Source: Saccopteryx bilineata (taxonomy: Eukaryota; Chordata; Mammalia; Chiroptera; Emballonuridae). Taken from it: a DNA stretch of 64,000 nt. A program made the translations under genes and the position numbers. The stretch lies in contig NC_089495.1 of the NCBI RefSeq assembly GCF_036850765.1, positions 29,897,464 to 29,961,463 on the forward strand. The letters are read 5' to 3'. The notes under the pieces were generated by a model. It saw only the letters and a program-made list of their open reading frames with translations. It made no database searches and was not told the origin of the DNA. Below, piece after piece: positions 22,381-34,264 of the stretch (positions are counted from its first letter, which is position 1; the number at the start of each line of letters is the position of its first letter).

Positions 22381-23294
22381 AAAAAAACTTAAAAAATCTG
22401 TACAAAAAGATAATTTTGTATGCGAACAAGTTCTAAGAATTTTAAGACCTTGTACTCTGTTAATGGGACCAAATCAACTATTTGGCTTTTTATAAGTGAA
22501 AATGGCAAACTAAGAGTTAATGAGACTAGCCTTAGTGGATAAGCCCAGAGGTGCTGGTGGAAGACCAATGTTTGATCAGGGCCTTGACTCACATGCCTGA
22601 GGCATTACACCTGCCAAGGAGGAAGAAATGCAGAAACACTTCCACATGTTTCTAATTTGGTGGGAGGAAAAACAGCTAAAGCAGCTTTAAAAAATATACA
22701 ATTTCAGTAGTGCTCTCAGGCCTCCTGCTGCCTAGATGTTTGGACACATTTTCATTAAGAAGATATACTTAGGTTGTTCCAAACAACAGCCACTCTTCAG
22801 AAGGCCAAGCAGCTCAGAATTGGGAGAAATTCTTGTAGATAAATACTTAGAAACAAAAAGTAAAATCTTAAGAGATTTTGTTTGTTCAAAAAAGTACCTA
22901 TGAATATATGTTTATTTGTATATATAAATAAATCAGCTTGAGGACAAATATTTCCAACGTCCCCTCCAGGCACACTGTTCTCATTCTGCTTCCCTGAGGT
23001 ACTGGGGAAGGGGACTGTCCGGTGCTGGCAGTACTCTTACTTGGGCTTCACTCTAACGCCCGATCCCTTCATGATGATAAATGCCAAGGGCCTGGACCCC
23101 TACTGACAACCAGAAGGCACAGAGGTGTCAAAATTTAAAACATTTTCAATAAACTGTTCTAAAGGAGGTGGTTCTAGTTAAGGAAGTGCCCTTAAAAAAG
23201 TGAATACCTTACAAAATATTAACTTGTGCACATCACTCACTAGTCATCTATGTAGCTTAGCAAAAGCATGATACTAACAACAAGCAAGAAGAGC

Positions 23295-23590
23295 CTTGGG
23301 GCCCCGGCCAGTGGCTGAGTGGCAGAACATCGACCGGCGTGTAGATGTCCCGAGTCCAGGAAACACAGGAGAAGCCACCATATGCTTCTCCTCTCCTCTC
23401 CCTCCCCCTTCTCTCTCTTTTCTCCTCTCTCGGACAGTGGCTCCATTGATTCGAGCCAGGAGTGGGAGCTGAGGATGACTCCAACGAGCCTCCACCTCAG
23501 GCACTAAAATAGATTGGTTGCAAGCATTGGGCCCCAGATGGGCAGAATATCAGCCTGAGACGGGGGTCTCTGGGTAAATCCCCCCCAAAA
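23295..23590 (+). mobile_element. Old B-like SINE
   Basis: GGGCCCCGGCCAGTGGCTGAG, CACAGGAGAAGCCACCATAT, diverged tail ending near CCCCCCAAAAAAGAA. Confidence 0.78.
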
Positions 23591-23626
23591 AAGAACCTTG
23601 GAAGCTCTAGCTTTAAAGTTCTATTA

Positions 23627-23915
23627 TCAAGCTGACCAGGCAGTGGTGCAGTGGACAGAGCATCGGTCTGGGATGCAGAGGACTCAGGTTCGAAACCCAA
23701 GGTCACCAGCTTGAATGCGAGCTCATCCGGCTGAGCACAGGCTCACCATGGGATCCCTGGCTTGAGCAAGGGGTCAGTGACTCGGCTGGAACTCCCTGGT
23801 CAAGGCACATACGGTAGAGCAAACAATGAACAACCAAGGTGCAGCAATGAGGAACTGATGCTTCTCATCTCCCCTCTTGTCTGTCTGTTCCCCTCTCTTG
23901 TTTAAAAAAAAGATT
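23627..23915 (+). mobile_element. SINE family A
   Basis: GCTGACCAGGCAGTGGTGCAG, GGTTCGAAACCC box B, tail TTGTTTAAAAAAAAG. Confidence 0.83.
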
Positions 23916-24009
23916 ATATTGTCAGAATAAAGTAGGACTTTTATGGTACTCACTTCTTAAGCTTTTTTAAAAAAATTTTTACTGATTGATCTTAGAGAGA
24001 GAAATCCAG

Positions 24010-24165
24010 AAAGCTCAGTTGGCTAAGCATTGTCCGGAAGCTCAGAGGTCACCAGTTGGATCCCCAAACAGGGCACACAGAGGAACAGCTTGATATTCCT
24101 GCCTCTCTTTCTCTTTCTACTTTCTCTCTCTAAACTCAGTAAAATAAACATTAAAAAAACTTTTT
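24010..24165 (+). mobile_element. SINE family D
   Basis: AAAGCTCAGTTGGCTAAGCA, GGGCACACAGAGGAACAGCT, and the tail AAACTCAGTAAAATAAACAT. Confidence 0.7.
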
Positions 24166-24992
24166 TTAATTAGAGAGGAAGGGGGAGAGAAAAACAGATT
24201 TGTTGTTAAACTTATTTATGCTAACAATGAGTTGTTAAACTCATTGTTTTTTATTTTTTTTCAGCAAGAAGGGGGGCAGGTGAGAAGCATCAACTCATAG
24301 TTGCATTACTTTAGTTGTTGACCGATTGTTTCTCATATGTGCCTTGGGGTCAGGGCTCCAGCTCAGCCAGTGAGTTTTTTGGGTTTTTTTTGTGTTTTTT
24401 TTTTGTATTTTTCCGAAGCTAGAAATGGGGAGACAGACAGACTTCCGCATGCGCCCGACCGGGATCCACCCAGCACGCCCACCAGGGGGCGATGCTCTGT
24501 TGCGACCAGAGCCACTCTAGCGCCTGGGGCAGAGGCCAAGGAGCCATCCCCAGCGCCCGGGCCATCTTTGCTCCAATGGAGCCTCGGCTGCGGGAGGGGA
24601 AGAGAGAGACAGAGAGGAAGGAGAGGGGGAGGGGTGGAGTAGCAGATGGGTGCTTCTCCTGTATGCCTTGGCCAGGGATCAAACCTGGGACTTCTGCACA
24701 CCAGGCCGACGCTCTACCACTGAGCCAACCGGCCAGGGCCTAGCCAGTAAGTTCTTGCTCAAGCCAGCGACCATAGGATGGTGTCAATAATCCCGCGCTC
24801 AAGCTAGTGAGCCTGCACTCAAGCCCACAACCTCAGGGCCTGGGACCTCAGTGTCCAGTTCAACGATCTATCCACTGCACCATCACTGGTCAAGCCATTG
24901 GTTGATTTTTGTATGTGCCCTGACTGGGATCAAACATACAACCTTGGCGTAGCAGGACAATACTCTATTTGACTGAGCAATCAGGCCAGGGA
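24166..24992 (-). mobile_element. Three-deep nest: D-like, then A, then B
   Basis: An old D-like unit (24166-24245 and ~24893-24992, ending GAGCAATCAGGCCAGGGA) holds an A SINE. The A SINE in turn holds a full B SINE (~24385-24741). The B copy is flanked by AGCCAGTGAGTT and AGCCAGTAAGTT and contains CCACCAGGGGGCG at 24479-24491. Confidence 0.82.
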
Positions 24993-25380
24993 CTATTTTT
25001 TAAGCTTCTAATTGCCCCCCAACATGTGATAAAATTTTAATAAAAAGTGAACTTACAGGCACTTAGCTCTTTACTTCTTTAAAATAAAATGGAGGAAGGA
25101 AGGGAAAAAGAGAGAAAGAAAAAAAGAGAAGAATGAAGGTAGGAAGCAAAGGCTGGGGCAGGGAGAGGAAGGAGAAGGAGAAAAATAGGATAAAAATCTA
25201 GGTTTCCCAAAAACTCAACTTTCAGGCAATGGTTTTAGTAATAGTGCAGTCAATGACACTTTCTTCATCTATACCTAAACACTGATATTCCTTTACCTCA
25301 AGATATTGTAAGATCCTAAATAATAAAACATTTAATCACATCTCACATGATTTACTAAAAAAGAAAATGAACTACAAGTC

Positions 25381-25725
25381 TTTTTTTTTTTTTTTTAATT
25401 TTTTTACAGAGACAGAGAGAGTCAGAGAGATGGATAGACAGGGACAGACAGGAAAGGAGAGATGAGAAGGATCAATCATTAGTTTTTTGTTGCGCGTTGC
25501 AACACCTTAACTGTTCATTGATTGCTTTCTCATACTTGCCTTGACCGCGGGTCTTCAGCAGACCAAGTAACCCCCTGCTCGAGCCAGTGACCTTGGGCTC
25601 AAGCTGGTGAGCTTTTGCTCAAACCAGATAAGCCCTTGCTCAAGCTGGCGACCTTGGAGTCTCGAACCTGGGTCCTCTGCATCCCAGTCCGACGCTCTAT
25701 CCACTGCGCCACTGCTCAGTCAGGC
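25381..25725 (-). mobile_element. SINE family A
   Basis: Poly(T), ACAGAGACAGAGAGAGTCAG, GTTTTTTGTTGCGCGTTGCA and the end CGCCACTGCTCAGTCAGGCT. Confidence 0.9.
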
Positions 25726-25957
25726 TACAAGTCTTAAATTACATCTAACCATTCTAATACCTGGATATAATAGTTGATTGAGGTTTAAGTGATATAAAGC
25801 ATAGCAGATATCCAACAAAGACAGAACTGCCTTTAAAATCTTATTGCAAAGTTAGTAGAAATACTATTGCACTGAATTTTTCCAAGATTCCAATAAAGTA
25901 AAAAGATATGAAAAACAGCCTATCTTACCCTGCCTCTAATTGCTTCAGCCTATTTCT

Positions 25958-26333
25958 TTTTTTTTTTTTTTTTGTATTTTTCTGAAGCTGGAAACGGGGA
26001 GAGACAGTCAGACAGACTCCCGCATGCGCCCGACCGGGATCCACCCGGCACACTAACCAGGGGCGACGCTCTGCCCCTCCGGGGCATCGCTCTGCCCCGA
26101 CCAGAGCCACTCTAGTGCTTGGGGCAGAGGCCAAGGAGCCATCCCCAGCGCCCGGGCCATCTTTGCTCCAATGGAGCCTTGGCTGCGGGAGGGGAAGAGA
26201 GAGACAGAAAGGAAGGAAGGGGTGGGGGTGGAGAAGCAAATGGGCGCTTCTCCTATGTGCCCTGGCCGGGAATCGAACCCGGGTCCCCCGCACGCCAGGC
26301 CGACGCTCTACCGCTGAGCCAATCGGCCAGGGC
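25958..26333 (-). mobile_element. SINE family B with clean target duplication
   Basis: Full-length copy flanked by the 12-bp repeat CAGCCTATTTCT on both sides. The CTCF-like position is degenerate here (AACCAGGGGCG). Confidence 0.94.
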
Positions 26334-26361
26334 AGCCTATTTCTATTTTGAGAAATAGTAT

Positions 26362-26562
26362 AAAAAATTTTTGTTTACTGATTTTAGAGAGAAAGGGGTG
26401 GAGGGAGAGAGAGAGAGAGAGAGGGAGGGAGGGATAGAGAGATACCAAGAGAGAGACAAGAACGTAGATCTGTTGCTGTACGTGCCCTGACCAGGTATCT
26501 AATCAATAACCTTGTGCTTTGGCACAAAGCTCCAACCAACAGAGCTATACAGCCAGAGCTAG
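26362..26562 (-). mobile_element. Old D-like SINE with (GA)n
   Basis: TTACTGATTTTAGAGAGAAA, a GAGAGG microsatellite at 26399-26440, CGTGCCCTGACCAGG. Confidence 0.72.
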
Positions 26563-26607
26563 ATATGTAATTTTAACTCTTTTTATCAATAAAGGCAAGA
26601 AGGTCCT

Positions 26608-26800
26608 TAGCCAGTTAGCTCAGTTGGTTGGAACGTTGCCCTGATACACCAGGGTTGTGGGTTCAATCCCCCAGTGCAACACATACAAGAAGCAACCAAT
26701 GAATACACACTAGGTAGAACAAGTCAATATTTCTCTCCCTCCCCACTTTCCTTCCTCTTTCTAAAATCAATAAATTAAAAAAAATAATAAAATAAAGGTA
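26608..26800 (+). mobile_element. SINE family D
   Basis: CCTTAGCCAGTTAGCTCAGT, GGTTCAATCCC box B, tail AAAATCAATAAATTAAAAAA. Confidence 0.8.
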
Positions 26801-27133
26801 AAAAGTCTAGACTATTAAATAAAATTGAATAGTCTCTTACTTGCCAGATTCTCTAGAGCAAAAGCACAAAAGACCAACAAGACAATTCTTAGGAACTACG
26901 CTAACACCTAATTCAGATTTTGTGCATCTCTGTGATTCTGAAGGGTCACAGTGCATCACATATCTTTTCATTTCAGATCTAGGAAAAAAATGCTACACTG
27001 AATGTATTTGAGGTGCAAAGAATTAACTTCTCTCCTTCCATTTATCCATTTATTTAATAAACAGTATAAGATACTAAGTGAGCTAAGTTCTGTGGGGTGC
27101 ATTTAATAAATGACATTAAGAAATTAAAAGGTA

Positions 27134-27654
27134 GGCCCTGGCCAGTTGTCTTGGTGGTAGAGCATCAGCCCGGCAAGTGGAAGTCCCGGGTTCGATGCCT
27201 GGTCAAGCCACACAGGAGAAGCGACCATCTGCTTCTCTATCCCCTCCCCCTTCCCACAGCCATAGCTCGATATTTCAAGCAAGTTGGCCCTGGTGCTGAG
27301 GATGGTTCCATGCCTACACCTCAGGCGCTGAAATAGCTCAGTTGCCGAGCAATGGAGCAGCGCTCCAAGATGGGCAAAGCATCGCCCTGTAGGGAGTTCG
27401 CTGGGTGGATCCTGGTCTGGGTGCATGCCAGAGTCTGTTTCTCTGCCTACTCGCCTCTCGCTTAATTAAAAAAAAATTAAAAAGTAGCCCTGGCTGGATA
27501 TACCAGATGGTTAGAGCTTCGTCCCAAAGTACAAAGGTTGCTTCCATCCCCGCTCAGGACACATACAGGAACAGATGTTCCTGTCTCTTTCCTGCTTTCT
27601 TTCTTCCTCTCTTAAAATCAATAAAATAAACATTAAAAATATTTTAAAAAAAAG
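27134..27654 (+). mobile_element. B-like SINE with a D SINE in its tail
   Basis: The B-like unit (27134-27478) is followed by a D SINE (27486-27650). One 16-bp repeat, AAGAAATTAAAAGGTA, flanks the pair (left ~27118-27133, right ~27652-27667), so the D copy inserted into the B poly(A) tail. Confidence 0.86.
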
Positions 27655-27789
27655 AAATTAAAAGGTACCTGTATAATTTTATTAACCAGTATCATACTGA
27701 TAAATTCAATAAAATACTTTAAAATAAAAGAAAATGTCAAACACACAGTTCTTACAGAACTAAGACACTGTAATAGCTAGTTTCCCTGA

Positions 27790-27985
27790 TTGCTCTTTAT
27801 CTCATTACCCAGTTTTATTTTCTTCACAGCACTAACACTATCTGACATATACATATATAGTATACTAGAAGTACACTAACAGCAGGCGTCTTTACTTTTC
27901 ACTCAGTGCCCTACTTTCAATTCTCAGAAAAGTGTCTAGCACACAGTAGGTATTCAATTGATATCTGTTAAATGAGTAAAAAAAA
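27790..27985 (+). mobile_element. LINE2 3' end
   Basis: TTATTTTCTTCACAGCACTA, ACTATCTGACATATAC, GTGTCTAGCACACAGTAGGT and ATTCAATTGATATCTGTTAA match the L2 terminus in order. Confidence 0.8.
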
Positions 27986-28424
27986 ACTATAGAAAAATGT
28001 AAAAAACTGAAATACCACACTGGAACTTGTGAGAATGTAGAACCAATGTGACCTTTACTCCAGGAAAAGATCACATTTGAGTTGTATTAAGTACTGGAAT
28101 CCACCTATCAAGGAAAGGTGAGTTGATAAGAAGTAAACATTTCTTTGAACAGAAGATAAAATTAACTTATCCAGGAATACCAGATGTAAAAGCAGACAAC
28201 TGTTAAAAAATAAATACTAGTTTCTTCCCACATCAATGTCTGGAAAAAAGTCTTCAATTTTTTGTATTTGAGTACTAACTAAAAACTCTTCGTTCAAGTT
28301 ATAATTGATTTGTTACATGCCTATTATTATTATTAAGAAAATTCATACTGAAACTTTAGTTATTAAAAACTCCTAAAAGAAAGCATAGACAGTTAACTCT
28401 TTGACATCTTTCTTACCAATATCC

Positions 28425-29220
28425 TTTTGAATATAAATCCTTAAGCAAGGGAAATGAAAAAATACACAAATGGCTAGATCAAAACTAAAAAGTTTGCACA
28501 GTGAAGAAAACCATCAACAAAACAAAAAGACAACCTATGAATGAAAGAAGACATTCATAAATGATACATCCAATAAGGGGTTAATATCCAAAATATATGA
28601 AGAACTCGTATAACTTAACACCAAAACAAAACAATTCAATTTAAAAAATGGGCAGAGGATGTGAACAGATCTTTTTCTAAAGAGGAGATACAGATGGCCA
28701 ACAGACATATGAAAAGATGCTCAACATTACTAAACATCAAGGAAATGAAAATTAAAACCACAATAAGCTATCAACTCACACCTGACAGAATGGCTATTAT
28801 CAATAAATCGACAAACAACAAGTTCTGGAGAGGATGAGGAGAAAGGGGAACCCGCATGCACTGTTGATGGGATTATATATTAGTATAGCCATTATGGAAA
28901 ACTGGACATTTACCTGAAGAAAACAAGAATACTTACTCAAACAGATAAATGCACCCCTATGTTCACTGCAGCATTACTAGTGATAGCCAAGATATGAAAG
29001 CAACCTCAATGTCCGACAGATGAATATGCTAAGTGAAGTAAGTCAGACAGAGAAAGACAAATCCTATGATCTCCATATATATGGACTCTAAAATAAACAA
29101 CATAAATGTATAAACAAAACAGAAATAGAGCCATAAATATAGAGAAACAAGCTGATGGTTGCCAAGGAGAGGGTGGGAGGATCGGAATAAAAAAATGAGT
29201 AAATCAAAAAAGAAAAACCA
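28425..29220 (+). mobile_element. L1 fragment: ORF2 3' end and UTR
   Basis: Successive L1 landmarks are CAAAGAGGAGATACAGATGGC (near 28680), GAAAAGATGCTCAACATTAC, ACCACAATAAGCTATCAACT, CACTGTTGATGGGATTATAT, ATGTTCACTGCAGCATTACT, GAAGTAAGTCAGACAGAGAA and CAAGCTGATGGTTGCCAAGG. The frame is broken, so it is a dead copy in antisense orientation to NSD3. Confidence 0.9.
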
Positions 29221-30174
29221 TGCCTGAAGGTGCCCAAGCCACATGAGGGACCACAAGACTAGGTGTTACCACTGTTCTTTCCACTGGCCTGTGACACTGA
29301 CTACTAAAACAAAGAGTTTGCGTAAATATGAACCAAAACTTAAACAAGAGCAAGTCTCTAGACCTAACTACCAGTTTACAGGAAATACAAGGGCCAAAAC
29401 TTGTTAAATGATGCTTTTGGGACACAACTAACAAAATCCAGAATATGGGACCCTCTGAAGGACAAATATTGTTTCTTTAGCAAATTCACTGTAAGAAGAA
29501 AAGTCAGCGAGGGAAACTAAATTTTTAACAAGTCCTAAGAAATATATCTACCAGATACAATATGTGGTCTTCGTCTAAATCCTGATTTAAATCAATCAAC
29601 TGAAAGGCAAGATTAAAAAAAAAATTTCAGCAGCATGCATCTTAAGTTACTTAAGAAGAATGACTTATAAAAACTACCTAAAGTTTTAATCAATATACAT
29701 ATATATGAAAACAAACAATTTTAATAAAAAGAGTTCCTCTATTACTTCCTGTTATTTTCTAGCAAATATATTAGTTGTGAATGATAAATCTAGGGTCTAC
29801 TGGCAAAAGTTGGTCTAAAATAATTTTTTTAAAAAGGATATAATTAACTATCTTCTCTTTGCCTTTTCTCTTCACCTTCAAAAACAAGTTTATTAGAAGC
29901 AAATAAAAAATAAAGTGAAGCTATTAGAAAAAGAAACAAGTTCTTAGTGCCACATGTCTTTAAAATAATGCTTCCCCCTAATGATGTTAATTGATTTATT
30001 CAACAAGTATTTTCTCAGCACCTATTATAATATCCTAAGCTCCTTATCAGAGATTAGAAAAGAGAAGTTATCAGAAATGTTTACATTTAAGGAGATAAAA
30101 ATTGAAAAATATCTCTAGAACTTCCAGTAAATGTGAAATACTACAAAATTTTTCAAAAATATGTTTTAACTTAC

Positions 30175-30890
30175 ACTTTGTTCCTCTGGTTCTAATTTGG
30201 GGATTTTGTGTGATTTGCGCTCTTCAGATCTAGATGAGTCATGCTTGTTGCTTTTTTTCCTCTTTTCTTTTCTACTTTCATGCTTTGACTTTGTGTGCTC
30301 ACTTGCCTGTACTTCATTTAAAAGGTCTCCGCAGAGGGAAGACTCAAACAATTCCCTGCCATTCTGGATAGTTTTGGTTATTTTTAGTTTAATTTCAGGT
30401 GAGCCAGTCTTCTTTGGAATCACAGTTTGTGGTACCGAAGGAGGAGGTGGTAGCTGTGGAGGAGAAGGTTTTTCCAGAATTTCATGTGGTCTTGTGTTTG
30501 GAATTTCTGAATAATAGTCAGTAGGGCTAAAGTTTCTAACTGCACCAAAGCCATTGGCTGATCCATTGGGATACTGATTATAAGACTGGTATTTGGTTTG
30601 AGTTTCATACATGCTGATTGATGATGGATAGCCATTTGTGAGTGGAGGAAGATCTTCTGTTGTAGGTGGGTACTGAAAGCCTTGCTGCAAGGTAGCTTCA
30701 TATGGTGTATGGCCACCATCTTCAACAATGTCACTGTTGTTATCAAAGGCATCCTCCTGACGGATGTTGGCGGAGTCAATGAGTTGAGGTGGTTGCTGAA
30801 TTGTGTTTCCCATGATCCCTTGCATGAAAGAGAAAGAGAAATCCATTGTTCTGCTCCAGCATCCTTAACTTTCCCTTTCTCTCATCGGGC
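30175..30890 (-). CDS. NSD3: NSD3 exon 2: start codon and N-terminal 224 residues
   Basis: The coding part runs from the ATG at 30846 down to 30175, giving residues 1-224 beginning MDFSFSFMQG. The start context is AACAATGG (A at -3, G at +4). An in-frame TAA lies seven codons upstream, so no longer in-frame start is possible on this exon. The acceptor is CTAG at 30894-30891 and the donor is GTAAGT beginning at 30174. The region is disordered, with Pro-rich residues ~127-139. EIKLKI at residues 151-156 is the motif known in human NSD3 to bind the BRD4 ET domain. A Lys/Arg/Ser-rich stretch at ~185-218 is probably nuclear-localising. Relative to remembered human sequence, one His is absent after DYY (~112) and residue 224 is Ser (AGT) where human has Asn. 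The 44-nt 5'UTR portion assumes the acceptor named here. Confidence 0.96.
30776..30862 (-). promoter_or_regulatory. Upstream ORF 2 overlapping the NSD3 start
   Basis: A second upstream ATG (30862-30860, GGATGC) opens a 28-codon frame that runs across the NSD3 start codon in another frame and stops at TGA ending at 30776. An overlapping uORF of this kind normally lowers initiation at the main start. The context (A at -3, C at +4) is intermediate. Whether it is translated cannot be told from sequence. Confidence 0.5.
30865..30885 (-). promoter_or_regulatory. Upstream ORF 1 in NSD3 exon 2 leader
   Basis: Between the exon 2 acceptor and the NSD3 ATG there is an ATG at 30885-30883 followed by five codons and TAA at 30867-30865. 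Its frame is that of NSD3, but it terminates before the true start. Position -3 is C and +4 is A, so the context is weak. It is a candidate leaky-scanning or reinitiation element if the acceptor used is the one at 30891. Confidence 0.5.
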
Positions 30891-30998
30891 CTAGTTTTAA
30901 AAGAGGAAATTAAAAAGTGTTAATATCTTTACAAGCTAAAAGCTAATCAATGGAAAAGGATTAAACGGAAATATTCTGAACCCAATTTTTAAACTTTT

Positions 30999-31186
30999 TT
31001 TTAAATTTTACTTATTGATATTTAAGGGGGGGAGTGAGAGAGCAAAAGTCGGGGGAGAAGCAGGAAGTATCAACTTATAGTAGTTGCTTTCGGTATGTGC
31101 TTTGGCCAGGCAAGCCCAGGTTTTCGAACCGGTGACCTCAGCGTTACAGGTCGACATTTTATCCACTGCTCCACAGGGCAGGCCCA
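30999..31186 (-). mobile_element. SINE family C
   Basis: TTACTTATTGATATTTAAGG, GGCAAGCCCAGGTTTTCGAA, ATCCACTGCTCCACAGGGCA. Confidence 0.85.
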
Positions 31187-31380
31187 AACCCAATTTTCAT
31201 ATCCAGATATGCAGAGACATTAAATATTTTTAAACCAGGTAGCCAATATAATTTATGACAAAGGACACATTTTTTTATCTTAAAGTCTTATTTATATGCT
31301 TAAAACTCTTGAATACTTTCACAAAATAACTCTAGTAGCAAATTTTATTCTCTTTGCAAACATGCAAAATAGTTTTGTTT

Positions 31381-31564
31381 AGCCTGACCTGTGGTGGCGC
31401 AGTGGGATAAAGCGTCGACCTGCAACACTGAGGTTGCCGGTTCAAAACCCTGGGCTTGCCTGGTCAAGGCACATATGGGAGTTGATGCTTCCTGCTCCTC
31501 CCCCTTTTCTCTCTCTCCCCTCTCTCTAAAAATCAATTAAAAAGTCAATAAAAAAAAAAAAAAA
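31381..31564 (+). mobile_element. SINE family C
   Basis: GCCTGACCTGTGGTGGCGCAG to poly(A), flanked by AGTTTTGTTT on both sides. Confidence 0.93.
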
Positions 31565-31739
31565 GTTTTGTTTCCCGAGTTAGAGATTATAATTTTCACA
31601 TTAAAACTGGCATTTGCAATATAAGCAGTCCAGATACATATAAATTAGGTACTAAAAGCTTCCTTTAAATCATTCATGTCTGTCCAGTGGTTCTTTCTGT
31701 TATTACAACAATAATAAAATCTAATTATTTTTTAATACA

Positions 31740-32260
31740 AAAGTATAAATGCCTATTTCTCCTCCCTTCCATCATCTCCATTCTTCTGTCATGAATAACT
31801 ACTGTACACACCTTGCTGGGCATTCTTCCAAATCTTTCTTCACATATTTACATATAAAAATTTTAAAACAGGGTTTCCTCTGTGACTTGATTATTCAATT
31901 TAATATATCTTAGATAGCTTTCTATATTGGCATGTATAGTTTTCAAACACATTTCATTCTTTAAATGGATGTACAGTAAACAACCATGGTATGTATCTAC
32001 CATCATGTGTTTAACCATTTGTGTACTGATAATCATTTAGCTGTTCCCAATTATTTTATATTGTAAACAGGTCTACAGGAAACTTTCTTGAAACAATCTT
32101 TGTGCATGTATGTATTCCTGTGGAACAGATTTGAAATTTTGATAGATACTGCAAAACTGTTCTATTGGTTGTAATACAGCAATTTACATTCATTCCAAAT
32201 AGTGTATGAAGATGTCTGACTTTCAATACTCTTGCCCGTATCTAATCGTTTTAACCAGTG
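31740..32260 (+). mobile_element. Ancient L1-like 3' fragment
   Basis: CAATCTTTGTGCATGTATGT, AATTTTGATAGATACTGCAA and ATTCATTCCAAATAGTGTAT are weak but ordered matches to an old L1M-type terminus. Confidence 0.5.
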
Positions 32261-32261
32261 A

Positions 32262-32430
32262 TAGAAACAGCAGAATCGTCTGGAACACTTTTATAAAATG
32301 CGGATGTTAAGGTCTATTAATTGATAAATCTGATTCAATAAATCTGGGGTGAGGCTCAGAGAATGAGTATTTTAAGACCACATTCCAGATGACTCTGACA
32401 CACTCTTGTTTGAGTCACTGCACCATAATC
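32262..32430. mobile_element. hAT-Charlie (MER5-like) remnant
   Basis: GCAGAATCGTCTGGAACACT, CTGATTCAATAAATCTGGGG and GAGAATGAGTATTTTAAGAC follow the order of the MER5 consensus. The TIRs are decayed. Confidence 0.65.
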
Positions 32431-33034
32431 TTCGCATTATAGTCACTTCATTATATTCCTACAATTATTGTACCTCCTCTAGATGTCTAAAGATGCCCAT
32501 ATTCTGTAAGAATGTTACAATATAAATAAGCATCTTTTAGGAAATGCTCCAAGACCACTCTGTTTGTCATAAGGTTTGACAAGCCCACATCTTGAGGCAG
32601 AGGATTAATGGACAGTCCAGATATTATTTTGATAATCCCATAAACATTTCTTCTACAAAGCTCTAAGGCAGAGAGGATTTCACTACTGTACACTGTCTTA
32701 TGAACTGATGATTATAGCTGCCTGGAATACTATGAAGAAAGATTCTGGGGCTACAGCTCAGTTCAATTCTGGGACTGATTAATAATGTCTACAGCCTTGG
32801 TTCTAGCAGGATTTACCATAACAAGGCAAGTAACCCAAAACAGTGAAGGGAAGAAGGGGGGAAGAAAAAGCTAACAGTACACTTTTAAAGGTGTATCCAA
32901 TTAAACAACTGTTGTTTATTCTGCTCTTAGCAATGGAAAGAATTTTAAAAGTTCTAAAATTTCAAACAAATGCATACAAGAACATATAAAGAAATCAAAC
33001 TATAGTGGAACAAGGGGTGGGAGGTGGCAGAGAG

Positions 33035-33270
33035 TACGTATTTTTTTAGCACCTACTCTGGGCCAAGTACTTTATACATTATTTCACTTAAGTCTCATAA
33101 AACTCTGTAAGATAGGTATTATGATTCCTGGTTCATAGGTAAAAGAAACTGACTTGCAGAGGGAGGGATTAGGTGGCTTGCTTAAACCACAAAGCAAAGG
33201 GGGAAGTATAAGGATTTGAATCTAAACATGTCTGACTCTAAAGCCCATGATTTTTACTACTTCCACTTCC
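33035..33270 (-). mobile_element. MIR
   Basis: AGCACCTACTCTGGGCCAAG, CTGTAAGATAGGTATTATGA, GTGGCTTGCTTAAACCACAA, TTGAATCTAAACATGTCTGA in MIR order. Confidence 0.82.
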
Positions 33271-33369
33271 CTTAGCTTTAAGTTCTGAGAGACTTCATTT
33301 CTTTTATTCTTGTACGTCATCCCTTGGTCACTGCCAAAACAACTATTCTGTAAGAACCATCTCCAACAC

Positions 33370-33585
33370 TTAAATCATACTTAGGATATGCCAAGAACCA
33401 TTTTAAATGCTTTACAAACAATACATTTAATCCTCCCCAACAACCTACAGGTAGATATTAATACTAGTTCCCATTATAGATGTGGAAATATAGGTTAAAT
33501 GACTTGCTTAACTATACAAAATGACAGAGCTGGGCTTCAATCAAGGCAGCCTTGCTTCAGAGTCTGTGATCCTCACCAGCACACA
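33370..33585 (-). mobile_element. MIR
   Basis: ATGCTTTACAAACAATACAT, AACAACCTACAGGTAGATAT, GACTTGCTTAACTATACAAA and AGAGCTGGGCTTCAATCAAG. Confidence 0.8.
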
Positions 33586-34264
33586 ATACAGACAAAACTG
33601 ATGTTAGAAATCACTTCTTTATATATACATAGTTTAGGAATGGAAACATTACCCTATTTTGACCCTTGGCAAAAATGTATAGTTCACAGTTACAAGAAGG
33701 GTATGCTTAGAATTCTTTAAATACATGTTGGGCAACTACACAAGTAGAATGAAAAAACTCTCAAACCTCCAACTTGAAGGCAAGTTAAATACTGGTATCT
33801 GACAAGATGCAACCTGTGTTTTTGCTTCTCATTCCTGTCCTATATATACATAATCAGCTCCCAGATTAATATCTCGTATTACGCAGAGGTAAACTGAAAT
33901 CTCGAAATGAGAAAACAATTAGACAAATACAAAGTGTAAAACATTCTCTCGAGAACTGGCCTGAACTCTTCAAACACCAAAGGTGGAAAGACTATTCTAG
34001 ATTTTAAAAGACAAGATTTAGACAAACTAATTTAATGCACAAATTTTAATTAAATCTGGGATTCAAACACACTCATAGGTAAAAAATACATATTTTTGAG
34101 AAAACTGAAGATTTTAAATGACTATATTAATACAGCTATTAATTTTCAAGGGTATAATAATAGTGTTCTGTTCATTTAAGAGAATGTCCTTATTCTTAGG
34201 AGACATGCTGAAATATTTACAATGTCATGGGATCCACAATTTTCAGATGGTTTAGGATTTAAAA

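Larger units (their letters stand above)
18886..30174 (-). other. NSD3 intron 2
   Basis: An 11.3-kb intron. Besides the listed repeats, 21415-21800, 22381-23290, 24995-25380 (GA-rich at 25085-25195), 26800-27115, 27990-28420 and 29221-30174 hold no gene or repeat that I can name. The 22700-23100 stretch is less AT-rich and could be an old repeat I do not recognise. Confidence 0.8.
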
